A DNA stretch of 64,000 bases from Dehalococcoidia bacterium (GTDB lineage: Bacteria > Chloroflexota > Dehalococcoidia > DSTF01 > JACRBR01). Shown here in pieces: positions 53,718 to 62,218 of this stretch; within the stretch, counting starts at the first letter, position 1; each line of letters opens with the position of its first letter. Position numbers and translations under genes: made by a program. The notes beneath the pieces were generated by a model. The model worked only from the letters and a program-made list of their open reading frames with translations, was not told where the DNA came from and made no database searches. Where the stretch lies: contig JAJTXQ010000036.1 in assembly GCA_021462855.1 (NCBI GenBank), positions 62,001 through 126,000 of the forward strand, read 5' to 3'.

Positions 53718-56700
53718 GTGCGACTCCTCCCGACGCGCCTCGGCCCGAAGCTCAACCTCTCGATCATCGCGTTCCTTGTACTGCTTGGCGCGGCGACGTC
53801 GGCCGTCGTCTTCGTGCGGTTCGACCAGACGCAGCGCAACGCGACGGACAGCAGCAAGAGCGGCCTCGAAGAGCAGGGCACGGAGACGCTCCTCCAGTTC
53901 GCGACGGTCGTCTCCGACCAGGCGCAGCTCATGCTGGCCGAGGCCTCGTCCATGGGCGCCTACGCCGCCGGCAACATGGTCGCCGTGTCCCACGCCGGCC
54001 CACCGGCGTTCGACGCAGCGCGCCTCGCGCAGGACGGCGCCGGCGTCACCCATGACCCTGACGCGGCGCGCATCACCGACGTCTGGGTGGCGCCGGGACA
54101 ACCGGTCGATGCTGCCGTGCAGCGCGACCTGCGCGACACCGCGGCGCTCGACGCGCTGTTCCCGTCGCTGCTCGCCGGCTATCGGGACGCCGTCGCCATC
54201 TACTTTCTCAGTCCGTACGACGCGATGCGCTACTACCCGGCAAACGGCCTCGCCGGCCGCGACGCGAGCTACCGCCCGACCAACGACCGCGTGTTCATCA
54301 ACGCGACGCCGAGCCGCAACCCCGAGCGCAAGACGATCTGGTCGGCTCCGTACGCCGATCCCCGCGGCGAAGGCCAGATCATCACCGCGAGCACGCCGGT
54401 GTACGACGGCGACGAGTTCCGCGGCGTCATCGGCGTCGACCTGTCGCTCGACCGCCTGAACGCGATCGTCAGCGACCAGATCCGGCCCACGCCCAGCGGC
54501 TACGCGTTCGTCATCGGTCGCGACGGCATGATCCTGCGCAGCGACGCGCACGACACCGTGCAAGCGGCGCTCGACACCGGCGACGAGCGCATCCGCGACA
54601 CCGTCGCGGCGATGTACCGCGGCGACACCGGCACGAGCCGCCTGACGCTCGGCGGACGCGACGTCGTAGTCGCCTACGCGCCGCTCGGCGAAGTCGGCGG
54701 CAGCATCGCGCTCGTCGCGCCTGTCGAGGAGATCACCAGCAGCGCGCGCGACGTCGAGGCCGCGATCGATCGCGACGGCAATCGCACGATCGCGTTCATC
54801 CTGCTCGCGCTGCTCGCGCTGTTCGGCATCGCGCTCGCGGGCTCCGCGTACATCACGCGGCGCTTCCTGCTGCAGCCGATCCAGTCGCTCGTCGCCGGCA
54901 CGCGCGCCGTCGCCGCAGGCAACCTGGCGGCAAAGATTCCCGTCACGTCTTCCGACGAGCTCGGCGTGCTCGCCGAATCCTTCAACGCCATGACGCAGGA
55001 GCTCGCGTCATCGCGGGAGCGGCTCGATGAGCAGCAAGCGCAGCTGCAGGCATCGGAGGCGGAACTGCGCGCGCTCTTTGCCGCCATGCGCGACTCGGTG
55101 CTCGTCGTCGACCGCAGCGGGCTCGTGCTCCGCGCCGCGCCCTCCGGCATCACCGCCGGTCCCGGGGTGCCGGATATCGTCGGGCTCCGCATGCACGACA
55201 TGCTCCCCGGGCCGCAGGCCGACGCCCTCCGCGCGACGATCGACCGCGCGCTCGGCCAGCAGGAGACGGTCGAGCTGGAGTACGGCCACCCGATCCGCGC
55301 CGGCGGACCCGTCGTCTGGTTCTCCGCGGTCGTCTCGCCGTTGTCCGAGGACCGCGTGCTGTGGGTCGCGCGCGACATCACCGCCCGCAAGCGCATCGAA
55401 TCCGAACTGCGCGAACGAGAGGAGCAGTACCGCGCGATCTTCGACGCGGCGAGCGACGGCATCTTCATCACCGACATGAGCGACCACGTGCTCGACGCCA
55501 ACCCGTCCGCCTGCGCCATGCACGGCTACACGCTCGAAGAGCTGCGCGCCATGCCGCCGTTCGCGATGATCGACCCGCGCTATCGCGATGGCGGCACGGC
55601 CGCGTACCTCGCCGCGCTGCGCTCCGGCACGTCGTACCGCGGCCGCTCCATCAACATCCGCAAGGACGGCACGCCGGTGCCGATCGACGTATACGCGACG
55701 CCGATCGTCTACGCGGGCAAGCCCGCGATCCTCGCGTTCGTGCGAGACATCACCGAGCAGCTCCACGCCGAGACGGTGCTCGAACAGCGCGTCGAGGAGC
55801 GGACGCGCGAGTTGCGCACACTGCTCGGGGTGGCGCGCAACGTCTCCTCCACGCTCACGCTGCAGCCGTTGCTCACGCTCGTCCTCGAACAGGTCGGCGA
55901 GGTCGTGCCGTACGACCGCGCGGGGTTCATGCTCGTCGAGGGTGACGAGGTCGTCGTCGGCGCCGTCGCGGCGAGCGATGGCGCGCCCGGGGAGGAGCTC
56001 GCCTGGCAAGTCGGCATGCGGTCGCAGGCCGGGAGGTTCGAACTGTGGCGGGAGATCGCCGAAGGCCGCCCGATCATCATCGATGACATCCACGGCGAAA
56101 GCGCGGTCGCCGCGGCGTATCGCCAGGTCCTCGCGCCGCCGCTCGACACGGCGTTCGCCGGCGTGCGCGCGTGGATGGGCGTACCGGTGATGCTCCAGGA
56201 CCAGGTCGTCGGCATGCTCGCCCTCACGAAGGAGGACGCGGGGTTCTTCGATGCGCATCACGCGGACCTCGCGATGGCGATCAGCGGCCAGGCGGCCGTC
56301 GCGATCGAGAACGCGCGCCTCTTTGAGCGCGTGGAGGAACGCACGCGCGAGCTTGCGGCGCTGCTCGAGATCTCGCACGCCGTCTCGACGACGATCGAGC
56401 TCGGGCCGTTGCTGCGCCTCGTGCTTGACCAGGCGCGCTCGCTCATCGACTACAACGGCGCCGACGTGCTGTTCTTTGACGAGGCAGGCGAACAGATGCA
56501 CGTGATGGACATCTCGCACGGCGAGAGCCAGCCGCGGCGTGGCCTGTCGCTCAGCCGCGAGGCGCTCGGCCCGGTGTGGGACGCCGTGCTCCGTCGCGAT
56601 CCCGCGACGATCTGGGACGTCCGCGGCGACGAGGACTCCGCGCGGCGGTTCCGCGCCGCCGTCGGCCCCGCATTCGAATCGGCGTTCGCCCACGTCCGCG

Positions 56701-59135
56701 CCTGGGCCGCCGTGCCGCTCGCGCTGCCCGACCGCGTCATCGGCATGCTCGCGTTCTCGCACGCGCAACCGGGGTTCTTCAGACCTGACAAGACGCGCCT
56801 GCTGCGCGCCGTCGCCGACCAGGCCGCCGCCGCGATCGAGAACGCTCGCCTGTTCGAGCGGCTCGGCTCGCGCACCAGCGAGCTCAGCGCGCTGCTCGAG
56901 GTGTCGAAGTCCGTCGCTTCGACGCTGGAGCTGCGCCAGCTCGTGCGCCTGATCCTCGAGCAGCTCCGGACCGTCACGTCCTATCGCGGCGCGTCGATCA
57001 TGCTGCTCGAAGGCGACGCGCTGCGCATGCTCGAATTCGACCGCGCCGACACCGGGGAGGCGCAATTCGTCCAGCGCGGCACGGCGTTCACCCGCGACCA
57101 GATGGGCGTGGTATGGGAGTCGATGCTCCGCCGCGAATCCGCGACCATCGACGACATCCGCGACGACTCGCCGGTCGCGCGACAGTTCCGCCGCGCCGTC
57201 GGCCCGATGCTTGACACCGTCTTCGCCAACACCCACTCGTGGGCCGGCGTGCCGCTCCTCACCGGCGACCGCGTGATCGGCATGCTGGCGATCTCCCATG
57301 GCGAGCGCGCCTACTTCACGGCGCCGCGGATGGCCGTGATCCAGTCCGTCGCCGACCAGGCCGCCGCTGCCGTCGAGAATGCGCGCCTGTTCGAGCGGCT
57401 CGAAAATCGCACGCGCGAGCTCACCGCGCTGCTCGAGATCTCCCGCAACGTCGCAGCGGCCCACGAGGTGCGCCCCGTCGTCCGCACCATCCTCGAAGAA
57501 CTGCGCACGATCGTCGACTACAACGCCGCGTCGATCGTGCAGCTCGAGGACGGCGCGCTGAAGACGATCGATGTGATCCGCGAGGGCTCCCCGGACGGCG
57601 CGCCCGGGGATCGCATCAACATCCCGATCGACCAGGCGCAGCCGCTGTGGCGCCAGCTGACGCGCGGACGCGCCGCCATCGTGCCGGACGTGCGCGCGGA
57701 CACGCCGGACGCCGCCGCCTATCGCGCGCTCGTCGGCGAGGAGCGCCTCAACACGACGCTGAAGCACGTCCGCGCGTGGGTGGCGGTGCCGCTGATGGTG
57801 CAGGATCGCGTCTTCGGCGCGCTCATCGTCTCGCACGCCAGGCCGGGCTACTTCACGCCCGATCTCCTCGGCGTGCTCAGCGCCGTCGCCAACGGCGCCG
57901 CGCTCGCCATCGAGCACGCGCGGCTGTTCGAGCGCCTGGAGGAGCGCACGCGCGAGCTCGCGGCGCTGCTCGAGATCTCCGGCCGCGTCTCGTCGACGCT
58001 CGACCTGCGCAAGCTCGTGCGCTTCGTGCTCGAGCAGATCCACACCGTCGTGCCCTATGCGTCGGCCGCGCTCCTGACCGTGGAAGACACGCGCCTGGTC
58101 ATGCTCGACGCGCTCGAGTGGCCCGAGCGCCCGGAACACGGCGCGCGCCCCAGCGCGCCGCTGACACTGCCGCCGCAGCCCGATGAGCTGCGCGCCATCC
58201 GCACCTCCGCCACCGGGCTGCTCTGGGGCATGCTCGCCGAACGCCGGCCCGTCGTCATCGACGATGTGCGGGCCGACACGCCGGCGGCGCATTCGTATCG
58301 CCGGCTCGTCGGCGACGAGCAACTGCGCACGAACCTCGCGCACATCACGTCGTGGCTCGCGTTGCCGCTCGTGGCGCAGGAGCGCACCTTTGGCACGATC
58401 ATCCTCACGCACCGCGAGCGCGCGTTCTTCACGCCAGAGGTCGTACAGGTGGCCCAGAGCGTCGCCAGCCAGGCCGGCGTGGCGATGGAGAACGCGCGGC
58501 TGTACGGCGTCGCACAGGAGGCCGCCGCGCACGAAGAGCGCCAGCGGCTGGCACGCGAGTTGCACGACTCCGTATCGCAGGCGCTGTACGGCATCGCGCT
58601 CGGCGCGCGCACCGCCCGCACGCTGCTCGACCGCGACGCCGGGCGCGCGAAGGAGCCGGTCGACTACGTCCTCTCGCTCGCGGAAGCCGGGCTCGCCGAG
58701 ATGCGCGCGCTGATCTTCGAGCTGCGGCCCGAGTCGATCGAGCTGGAAGGGCTGCGCGCGGCGATCCAGAAGCAGGCGGCGGCCCTGCGCGCGCGCCACA
58801 GCATCGACGTCGACGAGGACCTGTGCCCCGAGCCCGATGTCCCGCTGCCGGTCAAGGAAGCCGCCGCGCGCATCGCCCAGGAAGCGATGCACAACACCGT
58901 GAAGCACGCCCGCGCGACCCACGTGCGCGTCGCGCTCACCTGCGACGACGCCGCACTGACGCTGCGGATCGAGGACAACGGCGCCGGCTTCGACCCGACG
59001 GGCACGTTCGCCGGCCACCTCGGCCTGCGGTCGATGCGGGAGCGCGCGGCGAAGCTCGGCGGCGCGATCGACATCGACAGCACGCCCGGCGCGGGCGCGC
59101 GCATCACCGTGCGCATTCCCGTGGCGCCGGCGTAA
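53718..59135 (+). CDS. Giant hybrid-input sensor histidine kinase with Cache, HAMP, two PAS and five GAF domains
   Basis: 1805 residues from a GTG. Order: TM1 (about 12-34), extracytoplasmic double-Cache sensor (40-350; AYADPRGEGQIITASTPVYDG), TM2 (358-380), HAMP (381-435), PAS (about 448-560; MRDSVLVVDRSG), PAS with PAC (570-695; IFDAASDGIFITDMSDHVLD), five GAF units starting near 698, 878, 1055, 1234 and 1413, HisKA_3 with phospho-His1616 in RELHDSVSQALYG, and HATPase_c (NTVKHARATHVRV, EDNGAGFDPTG, GLRSMRERA). It should phosphorylate the response regulator encoded just upstream. Such length is far beyond typical NarX-like kinases. Confidence 0.93.
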   Translation: MRLLPTRLGPKLNLSIIAFLVLLGAATSAVVFVRFDQTQRNATDSSKSGLEEQGTETLLQFATVVSDQAQLMLAEASSMGAYAAGNMVAVSHAGPPAFDAARLAQDGAGVTHDPDAARITDVWVAPGQPVDAAVQRDLRDTAALDALFPSLLAGYRDAVAIYFLSPYDAMRYYPANGLAGRDASYRPTNDRVFINATPSRNPERKTIWSAPYADPRGEGQIITASTPVYDGDEFRGVIGVDLSLDRLNAIVSDQIRPTPSGYAFVIGRDGMILRSDAHDTVQAALDTGDERIRDTVAAMYRGDTGTSRLTLGGRDVVVAYAPLGEVGGSIALVAPVEEITSSARDVEAAIDRDGNRTIAFILLALLALFGIALAGSAYITRRFLLQPIQSLVAGTRAVAAGNLAAKIPVTSSDELGVLAESFNAMTQELASSRERLDEQQAQLQASEAELRALFAAMRDSVLVVDRSGLVLRAAPSGITAGPGVPDIVGLRMHDMLPGPQADALRATIDRALGQQETVELEYGHPIRAGGPVVWFSAVVSPLSEDRVLWVARDITARKRIESELREREEQYRAIFDAASDGIFITDMSDHVLDANPSACAMHGYTLEELRAMPPFAMIDPRYRDGGTAAYLAALRSGTSYRGRSINIRKDGTPVPIDVYATPIVYAGKPAILAFVRDITEQLHAETVLEQRVEERTRELRTLLGVARNVSSTLTLQPLLTLVLEQVGEVVPYDRAGFMLVEGDEVVVGAVAASDGAPGEELAWQVGMRSQAGRFELWREIAEGRPIIIDDIHGESAVAAAYRQVLAPPLDTAFAGVRAWMGVPVMLQDQVVGMLALTKEDAGFFDAHHADLAMAISGQAAVAIENARLFERVEERTRELAALLEISHAVSTTIELGPLLRLVLDQARSLIDYNGADVLFFDEAGEQMHVMDISHGESQPRRGLSLSREALGPVWDAVLRRDPATIWDVRGDEDSARRFRAAVGPAFESAFAHVRAWAAVPLALPDRVIGMLAFSHAQPGFFRPDKTRLLRAVADQAAAAIENARLFERLGSRTSELSALLEVSKSVASTLELRQLVRLILEQLRTVTSYRGASIMLLEGDALRMLEFDRADTGEAQFVQRGTAFTRDQMGVVWESMLRRESATIDDIRDDSPVARQFRRAVGPMLDTVFANTHSWAGVPLLTGDRVIGMLAISHGERAYFTAPRMAVIQSVADQAAAAVENARLFERLENRTRELTALLEISRNVAAAHEVRPVVRTILEELRTIVDYNAASIVQLEDGALKTIDVIREGSPDGAPGDRINIPIDQAQPLWRQLTRGRAAIVPDVRADTPDAAAYRALVGEERLNTTLKHVRAWVAVPLMVQDRVFGALIVSHARPGYFTPDLLGVLSAVANGAALAIEHARLFERLEERTRELAALLEISGRVSSTLDLRKLVRFVLEQIHTVVPYASAALLTVEDTRLVMLDALEWPERPEHGARPSAPLTLPPQPDELRAIRTSATGLLWGMLAERRPVVIDDVRADTPAAHSYRRLVGDEQLRTNLAHITSWLALPLVAQERTFGTIILTHRERAFFTPEVVQVAQSVASQAGVAMENARLYGVAQEAAAHEERQRLARELHDSVSQALYGIALGARTARTLLDRDAGRAKEPVDYVLSLAEAGLAEMRALIFELRPESIELEGLRAAIQKQAAALRARHSIDVDEDLCPEPDVPLPVKEAAARIAQEAMHNTVKHARATHVRVALTCDDAALTLRIEDNGAGFDPTGTFAGHLGLRSMRERAAKLGGAIDIDSTPGAGARITVRIPVAPA
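55809..58520 (+). repeat. Five tandem GAF-coding repeat units inside the kinase gene
   Basis: Units begin near 55809, 56349, 56880, 57417 and 57954, that is 540, 531, 537 and 537 bases apart. Each opens with a codon run for E-L-x-x-L-L-E-x-S (E-L-R-T-L-L-G-V-A in the first), contains an IDD(I/V)R/H-like turn, and in the first four closes with ARLFERxExRTRE-type coiled-coil linkers, nearly the same at each joint. This indicates duplication within the gene followed by divergence. Confidence 0.9.
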
Positions 59136-59141
59136 CGGCGA

Positions 59142-60263
59142 CTAGCGCGAGATCAGCGCGTCGAGCTCGGCGATCATCGCCTGCCGCTCGGGCGCCGCGA
59201 ACGCCTCGCGCGCCGGCGCCAGCGCCTCCACGAGCCACTCGGCGACGCCGTTCTTCAGGTCCGCCGAGTGCAGCTTGCCCGAGAGGAACGCCTCGTCGAC
59301 CTCGGCGGGGTCGCTGAACCGCAGCGCGCCGCCATGCTCCGGCTTGCGCTCGACGACGAATTCGCCGTCGCGCGGGAACACGAGCTTGCGCACCCAGTCG
59401 AGGATCGGGTTGAACTGCGCCGAGTCGGGCGGGCAAAACGCCTTGCGCACCTTCTGGCGTATCTCCTCGGGCGTGTCGTGCACGAAAATCGCCGACACGT
59501 TCACCGACTTGCTCATCTTCATCGACGCCCAGAAGTCGCTGAGGTCGGCCTCCGGAGGCGGCCAGATCGACGGCTTCTGCAACCCGAGCAGCAGCGGGTG
59601 GTGCACGCACACGGGCTTGATCTTCTCGCCCGCTGCGTCGAGCAGCGGCGACACGCGCATCTTCGAGGCGACGTCGCGCGCGACGACGTGCGCCTTCCGC
59701 TGGTCCATGCCCGCGTGCGCGATGTTCACGCCCATCGCGAAGATGTCCGCCACCTGCATCGACGGGTAGATCAGCTTCGCGAAGTCGACCGACTCGCCTT
59801 CCTTGCGCCCCAGGATCGTGATGCTGCGCTGCATGCGCGCCAGCGTCGTGTTCTTGCTGACGTCGATTAGCGTCTCCCAGTAGCGGTCGTTGTGGTGGTA
59901 CAGGTCCGTGCCGAGGACGAAGTTCAGCTTCGACGGATCTCCGCCGACCGCGCGGAACGACGCCTTCAGCCCCTCGGCGAAGTAGCCGGTGGACATGCGG
60001 CGGATCGTCTCGCGGTCGCCGCCCAGCTTGTCATTGATCCACGAGTGCCAGTCGGCGAGGAAGATCGTGCATTGCACGCCGGCGTCGACGAAGTCCTTGA
60101 CCTTCGACATGCAGACGAGCCCCGTGCCGAGGTGGATCCGCCCCGAGATCTCGAACCCGATGTAGTGCCGCAGCGGCGTCCCCGACGCGGCGAGACGCTG
60201 CAAGTCCTCGCGGGTGAGCACCTCTTCCAGATTCTTCGAGATCGTGTGGACGGCGTCGCTCAT
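59142..60263 (-). CDS. tyrS: Tyrosyl-tRNA synthetase of the archaeal/eukaryotic type
   Basis: 373 residues. The class I signature is HLG at 44-46 in GFEISGRIHLGTG; KMSKS is at 249-253. Tyr166, Gln170 and Asp173 in IYPSMQVAD match the tyrosine-binding Tyr151/Gln155/Asp158 of Methanocaldococcus jannaschii TyrRS in spacing, and GMDQRKAHVVARDV, KAFCPPDSAQFNPI and LHSADLKNGVAEWLVE follow the archaeal enzyme to its end. There is no S4 RNA-binding domain as in usual bacterial TyrRS. The loop before KMSKS is longer than in archaea. It ends six bases from the convergent kinase gene. Confidence 0.88.
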   Translation of the reverse strand: MSDAVHTISKNLEEVLTREDLQRLAASGTPLRHYIGFEISGRIHLGTGLVCMSKVKDFVDAGVQCTIFLADWHSWINDKLGGDRETIRRMSTGYFAEGLKASFRAVGGDPSKLNFVLGTDLYHHNDRYWETLIDVSKNTTLARMQRSITILGRKEGESVDFAKLIYPSMQVADIFAMGVNIAHAGMDQRKAHVVARDVASKMRVSPLLDAAGEKIKPVCVHHPLLLGLQKPSIWPPPEADLSDFWASMKMSKSVNVSAIFVHDTPEEIRQKVRKAFCPPDSAQFNPILDWVRKLVFPRDGEFVVERKPEHGGALRFSDPAEVDEAFLSGKLHSADLKNGVAEWLVEALAPAREAFAAPERQAMIAELDALISR

Positions 60264-60291
60264 GTCGCTGGTGTATACCAGATCGTCCGCA

Positions 60292-60966
60292 TCACGTCCG
60301 CAGCAGGCGCGAGCGCCATGGCCACGTGACGCGCAACCCGGCCCACGACATCACGCCGAAGCCCGCGAGGAACAACGGCCAGGCAAAGCTGCCCGGGCGC
60401 ACCTTCGACACCGCGTCGCTGCCTTCCGGCGCCGCAGCGATCGCGTCGGCCATGAACGCGTACAGCACGACGGCGATGCCCGCCGCCGCAATCGCGACGT
60501 TCGCGCGCGTCATCCGCCACGCGATGCCGCGCTCCGCCTGCAGCACTGCCGCCGCGCCGCCGACCACCATCATCGCCGCGATCGACACCGGCGCGATCAC
60601 CGGCCCCCACCACGGCAGCGGGATGAGGAACAGCACGTCCCAGTCGAGCGGCGACCGCGGCCAGCCCAGGAACAGCGCCAGCCACCCGTAGTACGCGATG
60701 TCCCACGCGCCGAACGCCAGCACAAAGTAGCCGATGCGGTCCTGCATCCGCCGCCCCGCGATCACGCCGGCCGCGAGCAGCATCACCATCGTCATCGCCT
60801 CGCGGCCGATCTCGATCGCCGTCAGCCGGTCGGGCTCGCGCGGCAGGTCGTGCAAGATGTCGGTGATCCCGTACGCCTCGCGCAGGTACACGACCGCCGC
60901 CGACTCCACGTATGCCATCGCCACGGCGAACAGGGCGACCATCAGCAGCCGCGTGCGCATGTCCAT
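60292..60966 (-). CDS. Hypothetical polytopic membrane protein
   Basis: 224 residues with about six hydrophobic segments, starting at LLMVALFAVAMAYVESAAVV and ending at FAWPLFLAGFGVMSWAGLRV. REPDRLTAIEIGREAMTMVML and GYFVLAFGAWDIAYYGWLALFLGWP are the most distinctive parts. I do not recognise a functional family. It has a leaderless-type promoter and lies 28 bases before tyrS in the same direction. Confidence 0.72.
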   Translation of the reverse strand: MDMRTRLLMVALFAVAMAYVESAAVVYLREAYGITDILHDLPREPDRLTAIEIGREAMTMVMLLAAGVIAGRRMQDRIGYFVLAFGAWDIAYYGWLALFLGWPRSPLDWDVLFLIPLPWWGPVIAPVSIAAMMVVGGAAAVLQAERGIAWRMTRANVAIAAAGIAVVLYAFMADAIAAAPEGSDAVSKVRPGSFAWPLFLAGFGVMSWAGLRVTWPWRSRLLRT

Positions 60967-60973
60967 GGCACCG

Positions 60974-60979
60974 ATCCTA
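60974..60979 (-). promoter_or_regulatory. -10-like TAGGAT, leaderless start
   Basis: TAGGAT on the minus strand ends seven bases before the ATG at 60966. Confidence 0.5.
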
Positions 60980-61098
60980 GCACCCGATCCCGGCTCCCGT
61001 TGCCGCTACCGCACCGTGAGCCACAATGTAGGCCTGCCGCGCATGGCGGGCGCGCGCCGGATGCCTGCCCCCCACGCGCCGCACGCAAGGAGACCACG

Positions 61099-62103
61099 AT
61101 GATCGAGTACCGCGCGCTGGGCCGCACCGGCGTCAAGGTGAGCAACCTCTGCCTCGGCTGCATGATGTTCGGCGGCAAGACCAACGCCGACGACTCGTTC
61201 GCCATCATCGACCGCGCGCTCGACGCCGGCATCAACTTCATCGACACCGCGAATGTCTACAGCCGCGGCAAGAGCGAGGAAGTCACGGGCGAGGCGCTGA
61301 AGCGCAACGGCAAGCGCTCGCAGGTCGTCCTCGCGACGAAGGTGCGCGGGGTGATGGGCGACGGCCCGAACGAGCAGGGCAACAGCCGCCGCCACATCAT
61401 CGAGCAGTGCGAGCAGTCGCTGCGCCGCCTGCAGACCGACTACATCGACCTCTACCAGATCCACCGCCCGCAGCCCGACATCCCGATCGACGAGACGCTG
61501 CGCGCGCTCGACGACCTCGTGCGCTCGGGAAAGGTGCGCTACATCGGCAGCAGCACGTACGCCGCGTGGCAGCTCGTCGAGTCGCTGTGGGTGGCGAAGG
61601 AGCTCGGGCTCAACCGCTACATCTGCGAGCAGCCACCGTACAACCTGCTTGACCGGCGCATCGAGCGCGAGCTGCTGCCGATGGCGAAAACATACGGCTT
61701 CGCCATCATCCCGTGGAGCCCGCTCGCGGGCGGCCTGCTCACCGGCAAGTACGAACGCGGGCAGGACCCGCCCGCCGACACACGCTTCGGCGACCGCAAC
61801 AGCGTGTACTACGGCCGCATGAACGACCGCATGTACGACGTCGTCGACGCGCTCAAGCCGCTCGCCGAGGCGAAGGGCATCACGCTGTCGCAGTTCGCGC
61901 TCGCCTGGTGCATGCGGCAGCCCGGCGTCACCAGCCCGATCATCGGACCGCGCACGATGGACCAGTTCGTGGACAACATGGGCGCGGTCGACGTGACGTT
62001 CACGCCCGATGAACTGAAGCAGATCGACCGCATCGTCCGGCGCGGCGACTCCGTCGCGCCGTTCTACGAGGCGGAGTTCGGGCCGCACCCGCACCGCGTA
62101 TAG
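61099..62103 (+). CDS. Aldo/keto reductase
   Basis: 334 residues with AAGGAGA upstream of the ATG. The catalytic tetrad is visible: Asp in NFIDTANVYSRG with Tyr four residues later, Lys in VVLATKVRG, His in YQIHRPQPD. IPWSPLAGGLLTGKY and the NADPH-binding end SPIIGPRTMDQFVDNM match the AKR group that includes YajO/Kv-beta-like and GSP69-like reductases. NADPH-dependent reduction of an aldehyde or sugar is expected; the substrate is unknown. Confidence 0.9.
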   Translation: MIEYRALGRTGVKVSNLCLGCMMFGGKTNADDSFAIIDRALDAGINFIDTANVYSRGKSEEVTGEALKRNGKRSQVVLATKVRGVMGDGPNEQGNSRRHIIEQCEQSLRRLQTDYIDLYQIHRPQPDIPIDETLRALDDLVRSGKVRYIGSSTYAAWQLVESLWVAKELGLNRYICEQPPYNLLDRRIERELLPMAKTYGFAIIPWSPLAGGLLTGKYERGQDPPADTRFGDRNSVYYGRMNDRMYDVVDALKPLAEAKGITLSQFALAWCMRQPGVTSPIIGPRTMDQFVDNMGAVDVTFTPDELKQIDRIVRRGDSVAPFYEAEFGPHPHRV

Positions 62104-62123
62104 CCCGGAGGCGACGCCGGGAC

Positions 62124-62138
62124 GACGGCGGCGCCGTC
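62124..62138 (+). terminator. Short hairpin after the aldo/keto reductase gene
   Basis: GACGGC (62124-62129) pairs with GCCGTC (62133-62138) around a GGC loop and is followed by TTCTC, 21 bases past the stop. Confidence 0.45.
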
Positions 62139-62218
62139 TTCTCACAGCACGCCGGCGCGCTGCCTGGTGCGATATGCGTCACGCGGGGCGGGCCGCGTCT
62201 GCTTCGATTCCGGCGGCG

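Noticed and set aside
55008-59018. A 1336-codon minus-strand frame opposite the kinase gene
   Set aside because: A shadow of the GAF repeats; the composition is extreme and no motif is visible.
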